Below are positions 1 to 6,253 of a stretch of DNA of 7,733 bases, piece after piece (position 1 is the stretch's first letter; each line of letters begins with the position of its first letter). A program made the position numbers and the translations under genes. Under the pieces are notes generated by a model. The model was not told the origin of the DNA, did no database searches, and saw only the letters and a program-made list of their open reading frames with translations. This stretch comes from Chloroflexota bacterium (GTDB lineage: Bacteria > Chloroflexota > Dehalococcoidia > JACQGW01), in contig JACQGW010000401.1 of NCBI GenBank assembly GCA_016199325.1, forward strand, positions 1-7,733. Direction: 5' to 3'.

Positions 1-26
1 CTGGCCCCTGACCCCCGCCCCCCGCT
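1..26. other. C-rich 3' flank of hyuA
   Basis: This short stretch lies just past the hyuA stop codon. Read on the hyuA transcript strand it has runs of 6, 5 and 4 G separated by one to three bases, with a further GG at the window edge. It could form a G-quadruplex-like structure near the 3' end of the message, but the window ends before that can be judged. No hairpin with a T-tract is visible, so I do not call a terminator. Confidence 0.3.
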
Positions 27-2150
27 CTAGCTGTTCTTGTTGTTCGGTGTGATCAGGAGATTGCCGTATCGGTCGGCCGTCGCCCGGAAGCCGGGGTGGA
101 GGACGGTTGTCGAGTCCATCTCCTCGACGATGGCCGGTCCTTCGACGACGGCGCCGCTCCCGAGCTTGTACCGCAGGTAGATCGGGCAGTCGACGAACCC
201 GTCGGCCTCGGCGAAGTACACCGGCCGCCGGTCGTGGAGCGCCGGCGCCGCCCCCTCCGGCCCGGCCGGTGGGATCTCCCGCAGCGTCGGCTTGTTGATG
301 TTCCCCATCGCCGTCAGCCGCAGGTTGACGAACTCGGTCGGCTCAGCCGGCGCCGCGTAGCCGTAGGCCCGGTCGTGCTCCCGGTGGAACTGTTCGACGA
401 CGCGGGCGATGCTCTCGGCGCTCAGCTCGCCGGCCGGCACCGGGATGGTCAGCTCGTAGGACTGGCCGACGTAGCGCATGTCCACCTGCCGATGGAAGCT
501 CATCTCGGCCGCCGGCACCTCTTCCCGCTCCAGCATCGCCCGACCCTGCGCCATCATGTCGTCATAGGACCGGGTCAGCTCGGGATAGTCGAGCTTGTCC
601 GTTCGCCGGATCCGCGTGACCGAGTAGTCGTGCTTCAGGTCGGTCACCAGCAGGCCCATCGCGCTGAAGATGCCCGGCGCCGGCGGGATGATCGTCCGCG
701 GGATCGACATCTCGGCGGCCAGGCGGTTGGCGTGGACCGGTCCGGCGCCGCCGAAGCCGACGAGGACGAACTCCCGCGGGTCGTAGCCGCGCTGGACCGA
801 GATGAGCCGGAGGGCGTTGATCATCGCCGCGTTGGCGATCTCGATGATGCCGTTGGCGGCCGCGAGCACGTCGAGGCCGAGCGGCCTGGCGCATTTCTCC
901 TCGATGGCCCGGCGGGCAGCGTCGACGTCGAGGGACATCTCTCCGCCGAGGAAGTACCGCGGGTCGAGGCGCCCCAGCACCAGATTGGCATCGGTGATGG
1001 TCGGCTCGGTGCCGCCCTGGCCGTAGCACACCGGACCGGGCTCGGCCCCGGCCGAATGCGGTCCGACGCGCAGCACGCCGCCCGGATCGACCCAGGCGAT
1101 AGAGCCGCCGCCGGCGCCGATCTCGACGAGGTCGATGACCGGGGTGCGGATGGGATAGCCGGAGCCGCGCCCGGCGCCGCCGCCGGCCTTGGCTGTCGCG
1201 CCCACTTCGTAGTCCTTGGTGATCCGCGGCTGGCCGTTCTGAATGAGCCCGACCTTGGCGGTGGTGCCGCCCATGTCGAAGGAGATGACGTCCTTGTTCC
1301 CGAGAATACCGCCCAGATAGGTCGAGGCGATGACGCCGGCCGCCGGGCCGGACTCGACCATGAAGACGGGCTTCTCAGAGGCGGTGGCGAAGGTCAGGAC
1401 GCCGCCGCTCGACTGCATGACGAGCAGCTCCGCCCGCAGGCCCTGCGCCCGCAGCCTGGCTCCAATCGACTCCAGATACCGCTTGACGACGGGCCGGACC
1501 GAGGCGTTGATGACGGTCGTCGACGCCCGGAAGTACTCGCGGAACTCGGGGGCGACCTCCGAGGAGACCGAAAGGACGACCTCGGGGAACTCCTCGAGGA
1601 TGATCTCGGCGGCCCGCCGCTCGTGGGCGCCGTTGACGTAGCTGTGGAGGAAACAGACGGCGATGGCTTCGACGTTCTCGGCCTTGAGCTTGCGCGCCGC
1701 CTGCCGCACGGCCTCCTCATCGAGCGGGCGGAGGACGTTGCCGAAGGCGTCGAGTCGCTCCGGCACCTGATGGGCGAGGTAGCGGGGGACCAGCGGCTTC
1801 GGCTTGTCGAACATGACGTCGTAGAGCACCGGCCGGATCTGGCGCTGGATTTCGAGGATGTCCCGGAACCCCTGCGTCGTGATGAAGCCGGTCCTGGCGC
1901 CCTTGCCCTCGATGATGGCGTTCGTCGCGACCGTCGTGCCATGGACGACGTAGGAGATCGCTTCGGGCGCGACCTGCGCCGTCCGGAGCATGCGCTCGGT
2001 CGCGTTCAGGAACCCGATCGAGGGATCACGGGGCGTGGAGGGGACTTTGCCGATCCGAATCTCGCCGGTCTGCTCGTCGATCAGCATGGCGTCGGTAAAG
2101 GTGCCCCCGATGTCGACGCCGAGTCGATAGGTGCGCGAATCTGTAGTCAT
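27..2150 (-). CDS. hyuA: Hydantoinase A / 5-oxoprolinase A-type subunit (HyuA family), 707 aa
   Basis: This is the ATP-binding subunit of a two-subunit cytoplasmic enzyme of the N-methylhydantoinase / 5-oxoprolinase / acetophenone carboxylase / caprolactamase group. Known members use ATP to activate a carbonyl for ring opening or carboxylation. Visible motifs are the N-terminal phosphate loop GVDIGGTFTD (11-20), VHGTTVATNAI (69-79), MQSSGG (245-250), ESGPAAGV (266-273), the second phosphate motif FDMGGTTAKVG (291-301), EIGAGGGS (343-350), AGAEPGPVCYG (367-377), GFGGAGPVHA (465-474) and PGIFSAMG (492-499). N-terminal, central and C-terminal family domains are all present and the length is normal. 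The start at 2150 is set by AAGGAG six bases upstream. The frame is open further upstream, but that part is encoded by an intergenic repeat and the hyuB end. The true substrate cannot be read from sequence. Acetone carboxylase is unlikely because no gamma subunit is present. Confidence 0.93.
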   Translation of the reverse strand: MTTDSRTYRLGVDIGGTFTDAMLIDEQTGEIRIGKVPSTPRDPSIGFLNATERMLRTAQVAPEAISYVVHGTTVATNAIIEGKGARTGFITTQGFRDILEIQRQIRPVLYDVMFDKPKPLVPRYLAHQVPERLDAFGNVLRPLDEEAVRQAARKLKAENVEAIAVCFLHSYVNGAHERRAAEIILEEFPEVVLSVSSEVAPEFREYFRASTTVINASVRPVVKRYLESIGARLRAQGLRAELLVMQSSGGVLTFATASEKPVFMVESGPAAGVIASTYLGGILGNKDVISFDMGGTTAKVGLIQNGQPRITKDYEVGATAKAGGGAGRGSGYPIRTPVIDLVEIGAGGGSIAWVDPGGVLRVGPHSAGAEPGPVCYGQGGTEPTITDANLVLGRLDPRYFLGGEMSLDVDAARRAIEEKCARPLGLDVLAAANGIIEIANAAMINALRLISVQRGYDPREFVLVGFGGAGPVHANRLAAEMSIPRTIIPPAPGIFSAMGLLVTDLKHDYSVTRIRRTDKLDYPELTRSYDDMMAQGRAMLEREEVPAAEMSFHRQVDMRYVGQSYELTIPVPAGELSAESIARVVEQFHREHDRAYGYAAPAEPTEFVNLRLTAMGNINKPTLREIPPAGPEGAAPALHDRRPVYFAEADGFVDCPIYLRYKLGSGAVVEGPAIVEEMDSTTVLHPGFRATADRYGNLLITPNNKNS

Positions 2151-2178
2151 CCATCTCTCCTTACGGGGTTTAGGGAAT

Positions 2179-2275
2179 CGGGTTTCTGGTTTCTGGTTTG
2201 TGGTTTCTGGTTGGGAAGGAAACAACCACAAACCAGAAACCTCGTTCTTGGCGTTCTTGGCGTCCTGGCGGTTCG
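2179..2275. repeat. Composite intergenic repeat, copy A (between hyuB and hyuA)
   Basis: On the plus strand this begins with a T/G-rich tract built from TTTCTGG and TTTGTGG units. It continues through an inverted copy of the same tract and ends in two exact 9-bp tandem units (CGTTCTTGG at 2243-2251 and 2252-2260), a degenerate third unit (2261-2268) and CGGTT. The same order of parts recurs at 6845-6961. It fills most of the 130-nt gap between the two hyu genes. It stays open in several frames, which creates false extensions of neighbouring reading frames. Its function is unknown. Confidence 0.8.
2188..2241. repeat. 18-bp perfect inverted repeat in hyuB-hyuA gap
   Basis: The arm at 2188-2205 (GGTTTCTGGTTTGTGGTT) is exactly complementary to 2224-2241, with an 18-nt loop. 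In the hyuBA message it would form a stable hairpin about 37 nt upstream of the hyuA start. No T-tract follows it in the direction of transcription, so it looks more like an mRNA-processing or stability element, or a repeat by-product, than an intrinsic terminator. Confidence 0.85.
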
Positions 2276-2280
2276 TCTCC

Positions 2281-4047
2281 TCAGTCGGTCCGTGCCGCGC
2301 GCAGGCGCGCCGTTTCCTCGGGATCGTAGCTCCAGGTGGTGGGGTCAATGGCAACGCCGTAGACCGTCCGGGCCCGTTCAAGGCTGACCATCTCGTTGCG
2401 GACGTCCTCGACGACCAGCGCGGGGTCGCGCCCGACGGCCCTGCCGTAGCCGCCGCCGCCACAGGTCTGCATGCGCATGACGTCGGCGGGCGTCATCTGG
2501 ACGGTCACCTTCGAGCCGACGGTCCGTTCGGTAACGGTGCCGGGGTTCAGCACATAATACGCCTTCTGGCCGGCCTCGCCGCCGTGGAGCCCCCAGGGGC
2601 CCCAGCGCTCGCGGTCGGCCAGGATGGTAAAGACGGGATCGTGGTCGTAGAACTGGTAATCCCGGAGGAGGCCCAGGCCGCCGCGCCACTTGCCGGCCCC
2701 CTCGGAGTCCGGGACGAGCCCGTACTGGAGGATGTGGACGGGATAGCCGATCTCCGTCTCCTCGACGGGAGCGTTCTGGGTGTTCTGCAGGTGGGTCTGG
2801 ACGGCGTCGGGTCCGTCTTTGCCGAAGCGCCCGCCGTAGCCGCCGGCGAGCGTCTCCAGGAAGCAGTAGTACTCGCCCGTGCGGGGGTCGGCGCCGCCGA
2901 AGCCGGAGTGGCAGATCATCGCCTTCGAGCCGGCCGGCAGCCGCTCCGGGATCGCGCCCGAAAGGGCCTTGAACATCACATCGGCCAGGCGCATCGAGAC
3001 CTCCCAGCCGCCGACGACCGGCCCCGGGTGGACGCAGTAGAGGGCCGATCCCTTCGGCGCGTACCACTCGATGCAGCGGTAGAGCCCATCGTTGACGGTG
3101 ATGTCCTGGTCGATCAGGCACTTGAGCAGGAACGTGCAGGTGGCGAACGTCTGCATCGGCGTCGAGTTCATCGGCGCCCGGCGCTGCGGGTCAGTCCCGG
3201 TAAAGTCGAAGGCGATCCGGTCGTCGTGGACCGTGATGGCACAGACGAGGTGGACCGGCTCGCCGGTGATGCCGTCGGAGTCGATGTAGCCGTCGGCGCG
3301 GAAGGTTCCCCGGGGCAGCTTCGTCGCGATCTCGTGGCGAACCCGTCGCTCGGTGTAGTCGAGCAGGTGGTCGATGTAGAACGTGACCGTCTCGACGCCG
3401 AAGCGGTCGAAGATCGCGGCCAGGCGGCGGACGCCCGTCATGTTGGCGGCGATCTGGGCGCGGAAGTCTCCGGCGGTTTCCTTCTTCGAGCGGATGTTGG
3501 CGATCGTCAGCTTGAAGATGTCCTGGACGATCTCGCCGCGCTCGACGAGCTTGACGACGGGAAGGTTGAAGCCCTCCTGGTAGACCTCGGTGAAGGCGCC
3601 GATGGAGGCGGGCGCGCCGCCGCCGACGTCGACGTGGTGGGCGACGTTGGCGACGTAGCCTTCGAGCTGGTCGTGGTAGTAGAAGGGCGAAATGAAGGTG
3701 ATGTCGTTGAGGTGGCCGGCCCAGCGATGCGGGTCGTTGACGACGACGCAATCGCCGGGATAGAAGTTCTCCGGCCCGTACTCGCGGACGGCGTGGGGAA
3801 CGATGCCCTTGAGCGACGTCAGATGGCTGGGCTGGGAGAACGACTGCGCGACCATCCGGAAGTCGCGGTCGAGAAAGGCCGATGAGAAGTCGAGGCGGGT
3901 CTTGATGTTCGTGGAAAAGGCGGAACGCTGGAGCGCCATCGACATCTCTTCGGTGGCGGCGTGCAGCGCGTTCCGGATGACCTCGAATCTGATGGGATCG
4001 ACGCGGTTGGATGATGCGGGCGGGCGGGTCGCGGACACTTCGACCAT
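2281..4047 (-). CDS. hyuB: Hydantoinase B / 5-oxoprolinase B-type subunit (HyuB family), 588 aa
   Basis: This is the partner subunit of HyuA in the ATP-dependent hydantoinase / oxoprolinase / carboxylase family. It spans one family-wide domain over nearly the whole protein. Visible motifs are DPIRFEVIRNAL (17-28), NDPHRWAGHLND (104-115), HHVDVGG (137-143), DFTGTDPQ (281-288), LAGGYGGRFG (400-409), NTQNAPVEE (422-430), GAGKWRGGLG (450-459) and the glycine-rich GGGGYG (530-535). The last is preceded by Thr-Cys where I would expect Thr-Pro. Length is normal to slightly long. I chose the ATG at 4047 because AGGAG lies five bases upstream and conserved sequence begins soon after. An in-frame ATG at 4107 almost coincides with the predicted transcription start and has no ribosome site. 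The gene is first in the operon, with hyuA 130 nt downstream. Confidence 0.93.
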   Translation of the reverse strand: MVEVSATRPPASSNRVDPIRFEVIRNALHAATEEMSMALQRSAFSTNIKTRLDFSSAFLDRDFRMVAQSFSQPSHLTSLKGIVPHAVREYGPENFYPGDCVVVNDPHRWAGHLNDITFISPFYYHDQLEGYVANVAHHVDVGGGAPASIGAFTEVYQEGFNLPVVKLVERGEIVQDIFKLTIANIRSKKETAGDFRAQIAANMTGVRRLAAIFDRFGVETVTFYIDHLLDYTERRVRHEIATKLPRGTFRADGYIDSDGITGEPVHLVCAITVHDDRIAFDFTGTDPQRRAPMNSTPMQTFATCTFLLKCLIDQDITVNDGLYRCIEWYAPKGSALYCVHPGPVVGGWEVSMRLADVMFKALSGAIPERLPAGSKAMICHSGFGGADPRTGEYYCFLETLAGGYGGRFGKDGPDAVQTHLQNTQNAPVEETEIGYPVHILQYGLVPDSEGAGKWRGGLGLLRDYQFYDHDPVFTILADRERWGPWGLHGGEAGQKAYYVLNPGTVTERTVGSKVTVQMTPADVMRMQTCGGGGYGRAVGRDPALVVEDVRNEMVSLERARTVYGVAIDPTTWSYDPEETARLRAARTD

Positions 4048-4090
4048 TGTAACTCCTGACGCCAAGCGGTCGAGCGGGATATTGGATACA

Positions 4091-4104
4091 GATAGCGGTC
4101 TATC
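4091..4104. promoter_or_regulatory. Small dyad in hyuB leader (possible operator)
   Basis: GATAG and CTATC are separated by four bases and lie just downstream of the predicted hyu transcription start. The dyad could be an operator or a small leader hairpin. No regulator gene is in the window, and a 5-bp dyad can arise by chance. Confidence 0.3.
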
Positions 4105-4115
4105 CAAACGGAACC

Positions 4116-4144
4116 AGTATAGTCCGCCCTTTTGAAACCGTCAA
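4116..4144 (-). promoter_or_regulatory. Predicted sigma70-type promoter for hyuB-hyuA
   Basis: On the minus strand TTGACG (4139-4144) is followed after exactly 17 bases by TATACT (4116-4121), a near-consensus -35/-10 pair. Transcription would start near 4109. That gives a leader of about 60 nt before the hyuB ATG at 4047 and argues against the upstream ATG at 4107. The promoter sits back to back with the aroA promoter. Confidence 0.75.
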
Positions 4145-4163
4145 ATCCGCTGGTAGTGCCGTC

Positions 4164-4186
4164 TTGACAGCTCTCCATGCTATAAT
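4164..4186 (+). promoter_or_regulatory. Predicted aroA-cluster promoter with extended -10
   Basis: TGCTATAAT (4178-4186) is a perfect extended -10 element (TGNTATAAT), a type known to function with little or no -35. A perfect TTGACA lies at 4164-4169, but its spacing to the -10 is only 11 bases instead of about 17, so it may not act as a normal -35. Transcription would begin near 4193, leaving a leader of about 20 nt before the proposed CTG start of aroA. Confidence 0.65.
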
Positions 4187-4200
4187 ACGCGTCAAACACC

Positions 4201-4207
4201 AAAGGAG
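4201..4207 (+). promoter_or_regulatory. Ribosome binding site fixing the aroA start
   Basis: AAAGGAG ends six bases before the CTG at 4214-4216. It is the only strong ribosome site in the leader, and no in-frame ATG, GTG or TTG lies between it and the active-site motif of AroA. It therefore supports CTG as the initiation codon. Confidence 0.7.
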
Positions 4208-4213
4208 CTTGCT

Positions 4214-5515
4214 CTGCCAGCCAACGACGTCCTCGCCATCGCGCCGGTCGCGCGGCCGGTCGACGCCACGGTCGAGCTCCCGGGCTCGAAGAGCTATACG
4301 AACCGGGCGCTCCTGCTCGCCGCACTCGCCGACGGCCGGTCGACGATCCGCCGGGCCCTCTTCAGCGACGACACCCGCTACATGGCCGGGGCGCTCGACC
4401 GGCTCGGCGTCGCCGTCCAGGCCGACGAGGCCGCTGCCACCTACGTCGTCGAGGGCGCCGGCGGCGCCATTCCGGCCGACCAGGCGGACCTGTTCGTCGG
4501 CAACTCGGGAACGGCGGCGCGGTTCCTCATCGCTGTGCTCACGCTCGGCCGCGGCCGGTACACGCTCGACGGCGTCGAGCGGATGCGCGAGCGGCCGGTC
4601 CAGCCGCTCCTGGAGGGGCTTCAGGCGCTGGGTGCCCGGGCTCGGTCGGTGCGCGGCAACGGCTGCCCACCGGTGGAGGTCAGCGCCGCCGGCCTTCGAG
4701 GCGGCAGCGCCGAGATGGACGGCACCGTCAGCAGCCAGTTCTTCAGCGCCATCCTGATGGTTGCGCCGCTCGCCGCGCACGACGTGGCCCTGACCGTGCG
4801 CGGCGACCTCGTCTCCAAGCCGTACATCGACCTGACGGCGGCGAGCATGGCCGCCTTCGGCGCGCATTTCGAGAACGACGGCTACCGCCGTTTTCGCGTC
4901 GCGGCCGGCCAGCGCTACCGGGCCCGCGACTACGACGTCGAGCCGGACGCCTCAGCCGCCTCTTACTTCTTCGCCGCCGCTGCCCTCACGGGTGGACGGG
5001 TGCGCGTCGAGCATCTCGGCGGCGGCTCGGCGCAGGGCGATCTCGGCTTCGTCGACGTCCTCGCCCGGATGGGCTGCCGGGTCAGCCGTGGCGCCGACTT
5101 CGTCGAGGTCCAGGGCCCGGCGACGCTCGGCGGCGTCGACGCCGACATGAACGCCCTCTCCGACACCGCCCAGACCCTGGCGGCCATCGCGCCGCTGGCC
5201 GCCGAGCCCGTGACGATCCGGAACGTCGGCCACGTCCGCCACAAGGAGACCGACCGGATCGCCGCGCTCGTCGCCGAGCTGCGGCGCCTCGGCGTCCGCG
5301 CCGACGAGCGCGCCGACGGGCTGACGGTCTATCCGTCGCCGGTCCGGCCCGGGACGGTCGAGACCTACGACGACCACCGGATGGCGATGAGCTTCGCCAT
5401 CCTCGGCCTGCGGGCACCGGGCATCGCCATTCGCAACCCCGGCTGCGTTGCCAAGACGTTTCCCGACTTCTTCGAGCGACTGGCTATCCTGGCGCCTGGC
5501 GCGATCCGTGGCTGA
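4214..5515 (+). CDS. aroA: 3-phosphoshikimate 1-carboxyvinyltransferase (EPSP synthase), CTG start, 433 aa
   Basis: This enzyme transfers the enolpyruvyl group of PEP to shikimate-3-phosphate, the sixth step of the shikimate pathway to chorismate, in the cytoplasm. Key motifs are LPGSKSYTNR (22-31, with Lys26 and Arg31), GNSGTAARFL (96-105), MDGTVSSQFF (168-177), VEPDASAASY (242-251), DMNALSDTAQTLA with Asp317, RHKETDR with Lys344 and Glu345, DDHRM with His388 and Arg389, and AKTFPDFF with Lys414. All residues equivalent to the E. coli catalytic and ligand set that I checked are present. The motifs resemble class I enzymes, except that Phe104 stands where E. coli has Pro101. The first in-frame ATG (codon 57) would delete the active-site Lys and Arg, so the start must be upstream. 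Only CTG at 4214 fits the ribosome site. The gene leads a cluster and overlaps the next gene by 8 nt. Confidence 0.95.
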   Translation: MPANDVLAIAPVARPVDATVELPGSKSYTNRALLLAALADGRSTIRRALFSDDTRYMAGALDRLGVAVQADEAAATYVVEGAGGAIPADQADLFVGNSGTAARFLIAVLTLGRGRYTLDGVERMRERPVQPLLEGLQALGARARSVRGNGCPPVEVSAAGLRGGSAEMDGTVSSQFFSAILMVAPLAAHDVALTVRGDLVSKPYIDLTAASMAAFGAHFENDGYRRFRVAAGQRYRARDYDVEPDASAASYFFAAAALTGGRVRVEHLGGGSAQGDLGFVDVLARMGCRVSRGADFVEVQGPATLGGVDADMNALSDTAQTLAAIAPLAAEPVTIRNVGHVRHKETDRIAALVAELRRLGVRADERADGLTVYPSPVRPGTVETYDDHRMAMSFAILGLRAPGIAIRNPGCVAKTFPDFFERLAILAPGAIRG

Positions 5516-5951
5516 ACGGCAGCTCAGCTACGATCGCTGCTTCGTCTGCGGCCACGGCAATCCGTTTGGCTTGCACGTCGACTTCTATTCGGAGCCGGAT
5601 GGCGTTCGAGCAGAGTTCGCCGGCGGGCCGGGCCATGAAGGGTATCCGGGCTGTGTGCATGGCGGCATCCTGTTCGCCATTCTGGACGAAACGCTCAGCC
5701 GCTGCGCCTATCTGGCCGGCCAGTGGGTCCGGACCGGTCGCATGGAAGTGCGCTACCGCGCCGAAGCGCCGCTCGGCGAGCCCCTCCACGTTCGCGGACG
5801 GCTTGTCCGCTGGCGTGGTCCGCTGATGGAGGCCGAGGGCGAGATCCGGCGAGCCGACGGGCGGATGGTCGTCGAGGCGCGCGGCAGCTTCATGCGGCTG
5901 GCCGAGCACCAGGTGAGGGAGATGTTGGCGAGGGTTGGGACGAATGACTGA
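5508..5951 (+). CDS. PaaI-like hotdog-fold thioesterase, 147 aa
   Basis: The predicted product is a small hotdog-fold acyl-CoA thioesterase that would hydrolyse a CoA thioester in the cytoplasm. Its substrate is unknown. It begins with the paired-cysteine motif CFVCGHGNPFGL (11-22), which typifies one branch of PaaI-like proteins. The core GCVHGGILFAILDE (48-61) follows, with His51-Gly-Gly and Asp60/Glu61 in the expected catalytic-helix position. Length is normal for a single domain. I chose GTG at 5508, which overlaps the aroA stop (GTGGCTGA). The ribosome site is weak, so translational coupling to aroA is likely. A TTG at 5448 is also in frame but would add 20 residues inside the aroA C-terminal coding region, so it is less likely. 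The downstream gene clpS overlaps by 8 nt. Confidence 0.85.
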   Translation: MAERQLSYDRCFVCGHGNPFGLHVDFYSEPDGVRAEFAGGPGHEGYPGCVHGGILFAILDETLSRCAYLAGQWVRTGRMEVRYRAEAPLGEPLHVRGRLVRWRGPLMEAEGEIRRADGRMVVEARGSFMRLAEHQVREMLARVGTND

Positions 5952-6237
5952 GCGCACGACACGCCCGAACGTCGAGCCGCGGCTCCGCGATCGGGCCGCG
6001 ATCCTGCCGCCCTATAACGTCTTGCTGCACAACGACGACGTGAACACGATGGATCACGTCGTCTACGCGCTGTTGAAGTCGATCCCGGGCCTGACGACGG
6101 AGCGAGCCATCGAGATCATGCTGGACGCGCATCACAACGGCATCGCCCTCGTCATCGTCTGTCCGCTCGAGCTCGCCGAGCTCTACCGGGACCGGCTGGA
6201 ATCGTTCAGCCTCACTGCGACCATCGAAAAGGCCTGA
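5944..6237 (+). CDS. clpS: ATP-dependent Clp protease adaptor ClpS, 97 aa
   Basis: ClpS binds proteins with destabilising N-terminal residues (N-degrons) and delivers them to the ClpA or ClpC unfoldase of the Clp protease. The signature PPYNVLLHNDDVNTMDHVV (22-40) includes the Asn-Asp-Asp pocket residues (30-32). MLDAHHNGIALV (59-70) carries the conserved His63 (E. coli His66 equivalent) and Gly66, and the protein ends in TIEKA as E. coli ClpS ends in LEKA. The flexible N-terminal tail of about 20 residues is normal. The ATG at 5944 overlaps the thioesterase stop (ATGACTGA), with GAGGG nine bases upstream. An in-frame TTG at 5935 is less likely. In many bacteria clpS lies next to clpA, but here no Clp ATPase is in the window, so the partner must be encoded elsewhere. 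Confidence 0.95.
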   Translation: MTERTTRPNVEPRLRDRAAILPPYNVLLHNDDVNTMDHVVYALLKSIPGLTTERAIEIMLDAHHNGIALVIVCPLELAELYRDRLESFSLTATIEKA

Positions 6238-6253
6238 GGGGGAGCGCGCGATC

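Noticed and set aside
96..2387. 763-codon open frame on the plus strand opposite hyuA
   Set aside because: It is antisense to a gene with clear family motifs. The product is rich in Arg, Asp, Gly and Val, with no domain, as expected from the complementary strand of GC-rich coding DNA.
2151..2462. 104-residue N-terminal extension of HyuA
   Set aside because: The extension is encoded by the end of hyuB and the repeat. The ribosome site and the family N-terminus place the start at 2150.
2131..3885. 584-codon open frame on the plus strand opposite hyuB
   Set aside because: It is a shadow of hyuB. The low-complexity composition and a start inside the intergenic repeat argue against a gene.
27..4047. 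Acetone carboxylase operon
   Set aside because: The subunit lengths and the absence of a small gamma subunit fit the hydantoinase/oxoprolinase-type branch better.
4048..4107. 20-residue N-terminal extension of HyuB from the ATG at 4107
   Set aside because: It lies almost at the predicted transcription start without a ribosome site, while the ATG at 4047 has AGGAG at good spacing.
4382..5515. AroA starting at the ATG at 4382
   Set aside because: This would remove the conserved LPGSKSYTNR motif with catalytic Lys and Arg, which is intact and in frame upstream.
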